From the NCBI GenBank assembly GCA_051294375.1, contig CM119264.1:28967939-29031938 (forward strand): a stretch of DNA of 64,000 bases, in the 5' to 3' direction. The position numbers and the translations under genes were made by a program. Each line of letters starts with the position of its first letter. Within the stretch, counting starts at the first letter, position 1. Under the pieces are notes generated by a model, which was given only the letters and a program-made list of their open reading frames with translations, did no database searches and was not told where the DNA came from. This DNA comes from Paraspadella gotoi. Lineage: Eukaryota; Chaetognatha. Shown piece by piece: positions 54,712-64,000 of this stretch.

Positions 54712-54990
54712 AGGCGCTACGTGGTCTGAAGATGACTGTCCGTAACTTCTATAACCCCCTCTAGCAGCCATGGAACGGGTCCCTGGGCTTGGAACCAGGC
54801 TTGAGGGTTTGCCATGCCCCCAAGGCGGCTAACGGCCGTCCTCACGCTTCCCGCAGGGTAGGTACCGGGTTGGGATTGAACCCGATACCTAGTGGTCATG
54901 AGCTGATGGCTTTACTCAATGAGCCACCGGGTCACAACTGAAAGTGACATGATTCTAGGCGGGGTGAACCTAGGCAATGCCCAACTACAT
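54712..54990 (-). mobile_element. tRNA-derived SINE with A and B boxes
   Basis: On the minus strand, TGGCTCATTGAGTAAAGCC (54907-54925) fits an A box and GGGTTCAATCCC (54872-54883) fits the B box GGTTCRANNCC, at tRNA-like spacing. The tRNA-unrelated body runs down to about 54712. It is related to 54429-54570 (internal deletion) and 4318-4535 (degenerate). No poly-A end is obvious. The family may use a fixed 3' repeat. Confidence 0.8.
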
Positions 54991-55039
54991 TTCTCTTGTT
55001 TGTTCACAACTCACAATTTGCTTCGACGGGGATGTCACT

Positions 55040-55112
55040 CGGATATTTTTTATAAAATTAGTACAACCAATATCATAATTATTCATTCGTTTTTTAAATG
55101 AGTTATCTTGTC
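55040..55112. repeat. R2 family fragment
   Basis: AAAATTAGTACAACCAATAT and GAGTTATCTTGTCCACCATA match the start of R2 at 26410-26475. It directly follows the SINE end. Confidence 0.55.
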
Positions 55113-55469
55113 CACCATAAAACTAACTTCTCGGTAAAAAATCCTAGTAAATGAACCGGAAATTAAATAAACAAAAAAAAAAAAAAAAAAACAATAGATA
55201 AGGAAAAATTCATTTCCTGGGCCAAGCTTGCTTCCATGCTTGCTTCCAAGCTTGCCTCCACGCTCTCGTAGTTTCTACAGTTCAAATTTCCCCTCAGCTG
55301 GCGTTTGCCACCCCTGCGACCGACAGGTTGGACTTTAATGGCGTTGCCAGTCGAGGGTGTGTCTTCCCCGCCATTTTAATGATGAACATAAATTTTCGTC
55401 TAAATCATTGATGCTTCCCGTCCTTCGCGTTGAGGCGTAAAATCTGGGAGAGGGAACAAAAAGCGGGAA

Positions 55470-55680
55470 AAAGAAAACGGCGAGAGAGAGAGAGGGAGAG
55501 AGAGAGAGAAATAGAGCGAGAGGGAGAGAGGGAGAAAAAAAGAGAGAGAAAGAGAAAGACGGAGAGAGAGAGGAGAGAGAGAGAGGGAGACGGGGGAGAG
55601 AGAAAGAGACAAAGAGAACGAGTGAAGGAGAGAGAGAGAGATAAAAAGAGAGAGAGTGAGAGAGGGAGTAAAGAAGAAGA
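55470..55680. repeat. GA microsatellite tract
   Basis: GAGAGAGGGAGA repeats; Arg/Glu and Leu/Ser ORFs on the two strands are compositional. Confidence 0.9.
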
Positions 55681-55867
55681 AAAAATAAATGGGAAAACAC
55701 CAAAAAAAAAAAAAAGAGATAGGAGAATAGAAAGAAAGGGAAAAATAATGGGATAAAAATAAAGAAAAAGGAAAAAAAGGAAAATTCGGGTGTGAAAAAA
55801 AAATTTTGAATTAAAATGAGGAATTTTTTTTATTGAGGTGAAGAGAGGCGGGCGGTTGGGGGGGGGG

Positions 55868-56415
55868 CACTTGAGAAAGCCTTGTATAGAGAGACCTCCA
55901 GGTTAAACTCCCCGCTCTTCTCGCTGGGAGACCCACCAATTCGCCTAAACACTGAGAAAGGCTTGTATACGAGAGACCTCCAGGTTAAACTCCCGCTCTT
56001 CTCCGGACCCACCAATCGCCTACACTCGAGAAAGCTTGTATAGAGAGACCTCCAGGTTAAAACTCCTGCTCTTCTCGCGGACTCCACCAATCGGCTCTAC
56101 AACTGAGAAAGCTTGTAATAGAGAGACCTCCAGGTTAAACTCCCGCTCTTCTCCGGACCCACCAATCGCCTACACTGAGAAAGCTTGTATAGAGAGACCT
56201 CCAGGTTAAACTCCGCTCTTTCTCCGGACCCACCAATCGCCTACACTGAGAAAGCTTGTATAGAGAGACCTCCTAGGTTAAACTCCTGCTCTTCTCCGAC
56301 GCCACCAACTTCGCTAAACTGAGAAAAGCTTGTATAAGAGAGACCTCAGTAAACCCGCTCTTCTCCGGACCCACCAATCGCTACACGAAAAGCTTGTATA
56401 GAGAGACCTCCAGCG
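55868..56415. repeat. 71-bp tandem array, about eight units
   Basis: Each unit contains GAGAAAGCTTGTATAGAGAG, ACCTCCAGGTTAAACTCC and CGGACCCACCAATCGCCTAC. Units vary by small indels; one has lost about 6 bp (56347-56355). The core GACCTCCAGGTTAA and the following GC-rich TCC/GGA segment also occur once at 8067-8110 and 32803-32845, so the array was amplified from, or shares origin with, that sequence. Confidence 0.9.
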
Positions 56416-56439
56416 GGTAAGGGGGAGGCGTTGGGATCT

Positions 56440-56765
56440 CGGAATTTCGCTGTATTTTCAGTCCGCATCATTGAGTCATCCTGTCGTGTAGAGCTCAATC
56501 TTAGCTGCGTTGTCGAGGGCAGTAATCCTGTATCGTAGAGCGGAATTATCGCTGTATTGCGCGGCGGATTTATCACTTATATCATAGTGTTCCAATCACC
56601 CTGTATTGACAGAGGGTAGTAAAGGTAGTAATGGCTTTGCACCACTGTATCGGAAGAGGCGAGTTATGCTGTATCATGATCGCAGTAACCCTGTATTGCC
56701 AGAGTCGAGTCACCATGTATCCTAGAGCGCAAGTAACCCTAGTATCGTAGAGCCATTGTTTTTTC
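56440..56765. repeat. Degenerate ~23-27-bp tandem array
   Basis: About twelve weak units around AACCCTGTATCGTAGAGCG with variants CACCCTGTATTG and CACCATGTATCC. It abuts the 71-bp array. Confidence 0.65.
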
Positions 56766-57720
56766 CCGACGCCCATTTGTTTTTCCTTGTTGTTTACCGC
56801 TTTTAAGTTCTGTGGTGACGACGGAGACGAATCGAGACACGCCCACTTTGGCGGACGTCGGACACGCCCACTTTGGACGTCTTCTTCGATAAAGAAAGTG
56901 AGGGTAAGGATGGGAAAGGTCAAGAGTTCAAGCCCTGTATCTTTAGAGTTAATGGTTTCATATTCGCGATGAAAACGGACCTAGATTTATTTCGCACAAT
57001 TTTGCGAATTTTTAAATACGATTAGGTGCTAATATGTAATTAAAAAAGTGAATAAAATAAAATAAAACATTAAACATAAACTTTTTTAGGCGCTCTCTTC
57101 TTTGCTCATTTAACATTGTCGATATTGTTTAACAGCGATACATTCACAAAATTAGCATTTATGTCCGTCTATGAATTTTAAAAAATTGCCATATTCGAAC
57201 GCCGTGACGTTTGCTCATCTCTACGATATTTCCCCGAAGAAGAGCTTTTAATTGACCTTCTATTGACTTTGCGCGACATGTTAATTGACCTGTTTTTGAC
57301 CCTCTTGTCATGAACAAGACATTCAAGAGTTTCCTTTTTCCCTTCGAAAAACAAAGGAAAATAGAAAATAAAAGAAAAACGGGGAGGGAGAAAGGAACAG
57401 GAGGTTTCAAAGAAAACAGAAAGCAAGTGAGCAAGTGTGGGATATACCTGAGAAATCGTTTTCAATTTTCTACCTGATACTTATATTTTAGTGAGGAGTT
57501 TAAAAGTGCAAGACAGTTCATTTGAGTATGGAAATGTAGTCTAGAACATTGAAACTTCGGCAATTGAATGTGACTATGAAATGGAAATCAGATGTAGACA
57601 GCAGAGAATTTGGTTTGTTGATTTCCCATTTTGCCTATGAATCAATTTAAAGCGATAAAGCAAAATAAAAGCGGAAAAAAAAGCAAAACAAAAGAGTAAG
57701 AGAGGGAGAATTGAAATAAA
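56766..57720. other. Unique stretch without a recognised gene
   Basis: An ACACGCCCACTTTGG sequence occurs twice (56838-56875). Minus-strand ORF 57178-57465 includes MSRKVNRRSIKSSSSGKYRR, and a GGTCAATTAA motif recurs in it; no domain is recognised. Confidence 0.35.
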
Positions 57721-57724
57721 AGAC

Positions 57725-58021
57725 AAAAAGTAAAATGATAATAAGGGAGGGAAAAAGTGAGAGCAGAGAGATGAGAGAGAGAGAGAGAGAGGACAGAGAG
57801 AAAGAGAAGAGAGAGAAGAGAGAGAGAGAGAGAGAGAAAGTGAAGGAGAGAGGAGAGGAGAGAGGTGGTGACAGAGAGAACCAGAGAGACAGAGAAAGAA
57901 AGAGAGAGAAAAAAAGAGAGAGAAAGAGAGACAGAGAGAAAGACAGACAGAGAAAGAGAGACAGAAGAAGAGAGAGTAAGAGAGAGGAGAGAGAGAGAAG
58001 AGAGAAAAGACACGAAAAGAA

Positions 58022-58058
<37 letters not shown>

Positions 58059-58218
58059 TGAGAGACAGAAAAAATGAGAGATAGAAGAAAGAGAAAGAGA
58101 GAGAGAGAAAGAAGAGAGAGAGAGAGAGAAGAGAGAAGAGAGAGAGAGAGAGCAGAGAGAGAAAGACGAGAGAGAGGAGAGAGAGAAGAGAGAGAGGAAA
58201 AGACAGAGAAAGAAAGAA

Positions 58219-58250
<32 letters not shown>

Positions 58251-58370
58251 GAAAATGAGAGACACGAGAAAAGGAGAGAGAAAATGAGAGACAGAAAAAG
58301 AGAGAGACGAGAGGAGATGAGAGAGAGAGAGGAGAGAGAGAGAGGAGAAGAGAGAGAGAAGAGACTGAAA
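57725..58370. repeat. 650-bp purine (GA-rich) tract
   Basis: Almost only A and G on the plus strand, with ACAGAGA interruptions. It creates a 293-codon minus-strand ORF of Ser/Leu (57574-58455), which I do not regard as a gene. Confidence 0.9.
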
Positions 58371-58489
58371 ACGACTCACCTGCCGCGAGAGAGGAAAAAG
58401 GGGCAAGGGCAAAACCCCCGAGGGAACAGAACCAGGTGAGACACCATTTTTTCAAGACGATCTTCTTCTGATGTTTCGTCGTTGTAGTC

Positions 58490-58640
58490 GTCGTACGTCA
58501 TCATCATCAAAAATCATCATCATCGTCGTCGTAGTCGTCGTCCATCAATATGTATTTAATCATCATCGTCGTCATCAAAATCATCGTCATCAAATCAATC
58601 ATCAGCATCATCATATTATCATCATCATCATCTTTTGTTT
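58490..58640. repeat. ATC/CGT trinucleotide repeats
   Basis: Interrupted CATCAT and CGTCGT runs. Confidence 0.85.
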
Positions 58641-58854
58641 ATTTGACATTGAGGTCTCAAGTTGTTGTTTCTGTTGTTGTTGTTGGCTAATCTGCGTCCA
58701 TACCTGAACTGGTGACCTTTGTTGTTGTGCCTCACGTCAAGGATAATGACATCGTCGCGTCGGCGTCGTCGTCGGCTCGCTCGTCGTTGTATTTTTATCC
58801 CATTCCATCGCCATATTTGGGGCAAAATAACAAATAATGTGATTCTTTCTTAGA

Positions 58855-58980
58855 GAGAAGAGAGAGAGAGAGGAGGGAGAGAGAGAGAGAGGAGAGAGAA
58901 GAGCCAGAGAAGAGAGAGAGAGAAGAGAGAGAGAGAGAGGAGAGAGGAGAAGAGAAGAGGAGAGAGAAGAGAGAGGGAGA
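58855..58980. repeat. GA microsatellite
   Basis: GAGA tract with GAGGAG interruptions. Confidence 0.9.
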
Positions 58981-59297
58981 TTTTTTATAGCTTTTGTTCG
59001 TGTTGCAGCCAAGACAAATGTTCCCGGTTTTTCAACAACGTGGTATAAAATATTCGAAAAAGTGGAAAAAAACGTTTATGACGAATTTAAGTCTGGCATA
59101 CTTTGTTCTTTAGTTTCTCTTAGTTCGAGTTCGCAGAATTCAATTATTGAGCCCTAAAAAATTATAGACAAGAGTAAACGTTCTAAAAGAAAACTATATT
59201 ATCTTATGTTGAATTAAAATCGGTGAAGGAGAGTTTCGAACGACGAACGGCGACGACAATTTCTCTTCAGATGATTGACAGTTCTTTTTTTTTTATT
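58981..59297. other. AT-rich unique stretch
   Basis: No gene seen. Confidence 0.4.

Positions 59298-59349
<52 letters not shown>
59298..59349. repeat. GA microsatellite
   Basis: About 25 uninterrupted GA units. Confidence 0.95.
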
Positions 59350-59350
<1 letters not shown>

Positions 59351-59389
59351 GCGACTGAAAGACTCAGTGATTCCACAAAAGAAAATAAA

Positions 59390-59600
59390 TAAAACCGACG
59401 CCGCTCTTATCGTCGTCCTCCGCCCCCTCTCACTTCCGGCGTTCCCCGGCGTTTTCCCGCCCCTTTGCCCCCCGCACAGACCGGCGTTTTTGAAAACGGG
59501 GGCGTCGTTTCGCGCGACGGAGCACAAACAATTCTGGCGCCGGAACGTTAGATGTCGCTTTTTCGCCAATTGCCCGCGCGAGAAACAAAAGGGAAAACAA
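59390..59600. other. GC-rich island, both strands open
   Basis: Locally GC-rich (about 60% by eye) with frequent CG, inside ORFs on both strands (59367-59684 plus; 59267-59791 minus, both running into the gap). No domain recognised. It may be a CpG-rich promoter or a coding exon cut by the gap. Confidence 0.3.
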
Positions 59601-59651
59601 AAGGCTCCGAAACGAAGTAAACAGTCGCAGGAATTAATGATATACAGGAAA

Positions 59652-59676
59652 NNNNNNNNNNNNNNNNNNNNNNNNN
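59652..59676. other. 25-N scaffold gap
   Basis: Exactly 25 N between unique sequence and copy D. Confidence 0.95.
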
Positions 59677-59785
59677 GACTGTGATGGAACACTACGGCCT
59701 GGGATGGTGTTGTTCCCCCTCTAGCCAATGGAGTGGCTGACGGATGCCGTGGACGTGAGGCGCGTGTGAATATACCGGCCACAAT
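59677..59785. mobile_element. 3' part of the hairpin-rich element (copy D)
   Basis: Equivalent to 45979-46093, followed by ACAATACTCATATACTTTG (the target duplication with an extra C). Confidence 0.8.
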
Positions 59786-59996
59786 ACTCATATACTTTGA
59801 TTATTATGCATTTGGTACATGAAATATAAAAATGATCCATCTGAGGCCGACTATGATCGGCTCTCTCTTCTCATCTCTCTTCAACCCTTTCTCTTTCCTG
59901 GTGTGAGGACGGTAAATCCACGCGGTCGCCTCACAATGTGAGGCTTATATCCCTCGATAACTATTTAGTTCTCTTAGCACTCACCCGTTCCTATAC

Positions 59997-60385
59997 CTGT
60001 CCAAGAGCCCATCTTCGAGTTCGGTGAAAGGCCCATGGCCGATATAACCGCTTCCATTGTGATTTCGTTTTTCCGTGAAGTCGAAAGTCAATCACGTTCC
60101 ACCGCTTCGGCATCCAATCCAGTGGTATATTGCAATCGCTTTCCTATCGTTTGGATTTTTTGGTTTCGTCATTATTGGAGGACACAGCAATGGACGAAGA
60201 TTAGTCGAAAGTTCCGCATCGCGGCATTTTCGGGGTCTTACCGCAATTCATGGGATGTTTGAGAGAGAACCAAGAGCCGAATTGCTGAAGACCGTGTTGA
60301 CGGATTTTGAGGCGTCGACAGATGACGGTCACGCTTATGACGTCACGATCATCACCCAACTCAGTGATTTGAAAGAGAGTCCCAT
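59997..60385 (-). pseudogene. DOMON/b561 gene, exons 1-2 only (copy D)
   Basis: Exon 1 is about 60385-60242 (start ATG at 60385) and exon 2 about 60143-59997. Both carry one-base insertions that break the frame (for example GGCGGCATTTTCGGGGTC where C has GGGCATTTCGTC). The remaining exons would lie beyond the gap at 59652 and are absent. Confidence 0.65.
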
Positions 60386-60654
60386 TATCTCACCGATGCA
60401 GAGGCTTTAATAAAAATTTCATTTAAATATCACTTTTCTTTTTCTTACGAAAATTAATATTACCGACAGATTGTCGTACGACTCCAATTAGTAAAAATTT
60501 TGCTAATTACTTATTTTACCTATACTAAAGATTAATTTTTTATTTGATTGGTTTTCAAACCGTTATGCGATTCGAAAACGCTCTTGACGCTCAAATCGGG
60601 CTGGCTTTGTACTCGACGGATGGCACAGGCACGAGGACCTCACTCAATCTTCTC

Positions 60655-60703
60655 TCGACTTCTCTCTCTCTCTCTCTCTCTTCTCTCTTCTTCTCTCTCT
60701 CTC

Positions 60704-60755
<52 letters not shown>
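60655..60755. repeat. CT microsatellite (copy D)
   Basis: Equivalent to 46914-46987, longer. Confidence 0.9.
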
Positions 60756-61261
60756 CTCGTTTCTCTCTCTCACTTCGTCATTTTGATTGAATCCAGTGAC
60801 AACTTCGACTTCCAAATCGATTCAAGAAAGACGAAAGAAAACAGGGTAATTAAATAGATAAAATTCGATGAATCCCGCACAATTAGTCGGCACGAACTCA
60901 GAAACTTATCTTTGATAAATGTTTATAGTTGAAAAGTTGAAAATGTTTAATGTATGTTATAAATATCCAAATCAAACTGCTACGTATGATTCAGTTACTT
61001 TCTGGCATTTATGATATATCAATCGTGTTTTGCATTGTAAGAGATATGATCAGTCATTGATCCAGATGATTAGTGCCAATGCGTCTTTCTTCTCTATCTC
61101 TCTCCATCTTCATTCATTCCTATCTATTTTAATTATTAAATGTATTATTTAGATAAAGAGAACAGGCTGTTAAAGAAGTGCGGATAGCACTCTTTAGCCC
61201 CACTTAGCGCAAATCCACATATTCTACAGACAAAGAACAGATTTTTATTTAAATTGTTAAA

Positions 61262-61795
61262 TAACAAGCTTGAGGCAAAAACAATGCCGGATCTGCCCTA
61301 CGATCATTAGCGGTAAGCAGCTAATCAGATAATTAATTAATTACATATTAATTTTTTTTATTCGTGTTCAAAATCGTTTCCACTTTGTCTCGCCCTCAAT
61401 CACAAAAAAACAGCAATTCTCGATCACAAATTAATTTAATTAATCTAATTACAAATAATTAATTAATACTTATTTAATTAAATAAATTAATTAATGCAGC
61501 TTAAATTACATTTAAATGATAAAAAATAAAAAAAGCCATATCAAATAGTGAAATAAGATTGTTTTTTTAAATTTTTACTCATTTCCCACTTGCGACGATT
61601 CCATGGAAACTTATTTTCTGCTTAATTCACCACACTTTCCTATTCAACGGTACAAAATGCTGAAAGTTTCAATCGCCCCATTCACTTAATTGAGTAATTG
61701 GCTTGAAATATATTTTTTGGGGTTTTTTTTCCATTTTAACTCAAATTTGCACTTCCGGCCCGGACGGATTCCGGCTAAAAACTTTTATCTTACCC
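61262..61795. repeat. R1 family repeat (copy D)
   Basis: Equivalent to 47447-47935. Confidence 0.6.
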
Positions 61796-62097
61796 GGGAG
61801 TGCTTTGAAGAGAGATACTATACTAATGCAAAGTTTCTGACCACCCAATGAAGAAAAAAAAAAATGAAAACCGTAATTTTTTTTTCCAAGGGCTTTAAAA
61901 TATTTTTATGAAACTATAAAATTAAAAAAAAAAAAGACTAAATAATACAAAAACGTTATGTCATTAAATGTATTTAGATCTACTTTTTTTTAACGATTTT
62001 TTGCTAACTTTATTAGTTGTCGAGTCATATTAAGATAATCTTTCAAGTTAATTTTCTTTTCCAAGAGGATTATATAGGTGCTTCGCTCTTTGAGCTA

Positions 62098-62212
62098 TCT
62101 CTCTCTCTCTCGCTCTCTCTCATCTCTCGCTCTTCATTTTCTCCTCTCTCTCTCTCTACTCTCTCTCTCCTCTCTCCTCTCTCTCTCTCTCTACTCTCTC
62201 TCTCTCTCTTAA
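62098..62212. repeat. CT-rich microsatellite (copy D)
   Basis: Equivalent to 48212-48342. Confidence 0.9.
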
Positions 62213-63164
62213 CTCATCCTTCACTCTCACTGTCTTTGTTTGTCCGGTATTCTGTTTCTGCAAGAGATTTTCCTTTTCGCGAGGAAACAAGATTAATTTT
62301 GAATTATTCATTCGGGTAAGTATAAATACATTTTCTTGCTTACATAACCAATGAATTTCAGTCTTTTTTATTGTTAAGTGAAATGTTTTTGTACTTCTTA
62401 AATGTTTTCTTGTACTTATTTATATGCTTTACATTAATTATGTTTTTTAGGAATCTTTTTTAACTTAGGGGGACCAAATGTTAAAGAGAGAAAAGTGACA
62501 ATTTTTTGTGAAATATATTATTACAATAATGATCATCTTCTTATGTATGCAGCATATTTCTTTCTATTTTTCGTTTATGTTTCGCTCCGTCGTCGTCGTC
62601 GTCGTTCGTCGTTCGCTCTGTCGTCGTTTGTTTCTCAGATTCGCGGATTAAGGATTCGACTGGACTTGGCAGCAATGAGCATTTTTTTATTTGAATTAAA
62701 CAATTTCGATGCTTTTCATCGTCGTCATCGTCGTCGTCGTTCGCATCATTACTCGGCAGACCAGATTTTAAAACTATTACAAGGATTACACGATTTGACT
62801 TCAACGGTTACCTTGATAGTCATAGATTGTGTTAAAAAGACGAAGGATGTCAATTTTATTCCTATTTTTATAATATTTTATTTTCCGGAACTACAATAAA
62901 AAATATAATTTTTTTTTTTTAAACAATTGGCAAATTTTATAAACCGTACGTTTTTCCTCTCGCATTTATATTGCTGCCAAAATAAATTTTTAATCGGCAA
63001 TAGATGTGAAGAGTAAATAATATCTTAGGTAAAATCTGGGCGTGACGCAATAAAATGCTATTCTTTTCACATTGAATTTTTTCTTCACTCCGAACTCCTT
63101 CACCATACTTTTTTCAAAAGGCCGAAAATTCAGCTTAAATTCAAAATTAGGCTTTCAAGAGTTA

Positions 63165-63320
63165 AGGGTGAGAGCATAAGGATTAGGAATAAGGATAGGT
63201 ATAAGGATAAGATTAGGGATAAGTTTAGGGACAAGGATAGGGAGATAAGATTAGGGAGAAGGATATAGGGATAAGAATTTAGGATCTAGGATTAAGATTA
63301 TTTTAGGATTTGTAATAGTA
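63165..63320. repeat. Degenerate GGATTA/GGATAA array (copy D)
   Basis: Equivalent to 49222-49400. Confidence 0.8.
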
Positions 63321-63469
63321 GATTAAGGTTACATCTTTGGTGTTTAAAATTAAGCGTCAGGGCATTAGGAACAGTCCGCGGACGCTTTTGCTAAAATAGT
63401 GCAAATAATTCAACTACTTTTTTTCTTTCCCTCTTTCATAAAATTAGATTTTTCCACCTTACGTCTTGA

Positions 63470-64000
63470 CCGAGACTCAACTTCGACTCGACTCTTACTC
63501 GACCTGACTTGCTTTGACTCGCCTCCGCCTCGGGACTCGCCTCGACTCAACTTTTTTTGACTTGGAATCTTAATTGACTTGAATTGTTGATTTGACTCTT
63601 GACTTTGACGTTTATTTTTAAGGTTATCTTGGTGTTAAAATTAAGGGTTTTCAGGGGATTAGGACACAGTCCGGACACTTCTTGGTAAAATAGTGCAAAT
63701 AATTTTAACTACTATTTTTCTTTCCCTTCTTCTAATTAGGATTTTCCACCTACGTCTTGACTAGACCTCAACATCAGACTGACTCTACTCGACCTGACTC
63801 GCTTGAATCGACTCGACTCCGACTCGACTCGAACTCGATCCGACTCGAGCTCGACTCGCGGACGACTCGTACTGCGACTCGAACTCGACTTGACCTGACT
63901 TGCCTCGCCTGCGCCTGACTCGACTTTTGGACTTGAATCTTGACTTGACTTTTGACTTGACTTGGATTGAACTTTTGATTTAACTCTTTGACTTGACTTT
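63470..64000. repeat. Compound GACTC / CTTGACTTTTGA satellite (copy D)
   Basis: Equivalent to 49535-50020; continues beyond the window. The pentamer part (63800-63890) is irregular here because of inserted bases. Confidence 0.85.

Larger units (their letters stand above)
59677..64000. repeat. Large duplicated block, copy D (noisy)
   Basis: Collinear with 45979-50020 of copy C, starting inside the hairpin-rich element and running past the window end within the CTTGACTTTTGA satellite. It has a one-base insertion roughly every 20-40 bp relative to C. It carries the hairpin element (59677-59785), like C and unlike B. Confidence 0.9.

Noticed and set aside
57574-58455. 293-codon minus-strand ORF beginning MKKWCLTWFCSLGGFALAPF
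   Set aside because: The start resembles a signal peptide, but nearly all the rest is Ser/Leu/Phe from a GA/CT tract, and ORFs on the other strand are equally long. Composition, not a gene.
62541-62804. Minus-strand ORF with two poly-Asp runs
   Set aside because: Comes from CGT repeats, and the cleaner copy C equivalent is not open over the same length.
1-64000. CRISPR arrays, bacterial operons or prokaryotic promoters
   Set aside because: Tandem arrays here lack spacer structure, and spliced exons with GT-AG introns show the DNA is eukaryotic.

Overview
This is eukaryotic nuclear DNA from an AT-rich invertebrate. It has short GT-AG introns, very abundant CT/GA, CTTT, TTA and CGT microsatellites, many minisatellites and several families of short non-autonomous mobile elements. 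I cannot name the species; an animal is indicated by the domain order of the one solid gene. The sequence carries frequent one-base indels between its own copies and runs of exactly 25 N, so it looks like a draft long-read assembly scaffolded with fixed-size gaps.

Layout. Positions 1-6110 are single-copy here, with a long hairpin near 1.1 kb, a TIR-like repeat with an 18-bp minisatellite (2.5-3.7 kb) and two SINE-like families (4.3-5.65 kb). Most of the rest is one locus present several times. Copy A is about 6110-14092, copy B 14093-29681, copy C 30869-50180 and copy D 59677-64000. A matches the first part of C, B matches 32868-48775 of C, and D matches 45979-50020 of C. Positions 29682-30843 and 50180-59651 are unique. 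They hold a small acidic ORF, a pentamer-to-12-mer satellite border, a G-rich minisatellite, a G-poor 1-kb stretch, a tRNA-derived SINE, a 71-bp tandem array and long purine tracts.

The one confident protein-coding gene is on the minus strand: a membrane protein with a signal peptide, one DOMON domain and a cytochrome b561 domain (ferric-chelate reductase 1/SDR2-like, without a Reeler domain). I could follow nine exons with matching splice phases in copy C (41601-46665). Copy B (23877-27279) is damaged by indels and a repeat expansion, and copy D (59997-60385) holds only the first two exons. Other coding calls (7219-7695, 9091-9422, 11577-12823, 4010-4161, 30645-30788) are tentative.

Comparing the copies dates several insertions. 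A ~614-bp TIR element is only in B. A 1.57-kb insert with a 5-bp target duplication is only in C. A 251-bp element built of consecutive hairpins, with an 8-bp target duplication, is in C and D but not B. The simplest reading is two haplotypes of one locus placed end to end (B against A/C/D), rather than a true four-fold segmental duplication, but the sequence alone cannot settle this.
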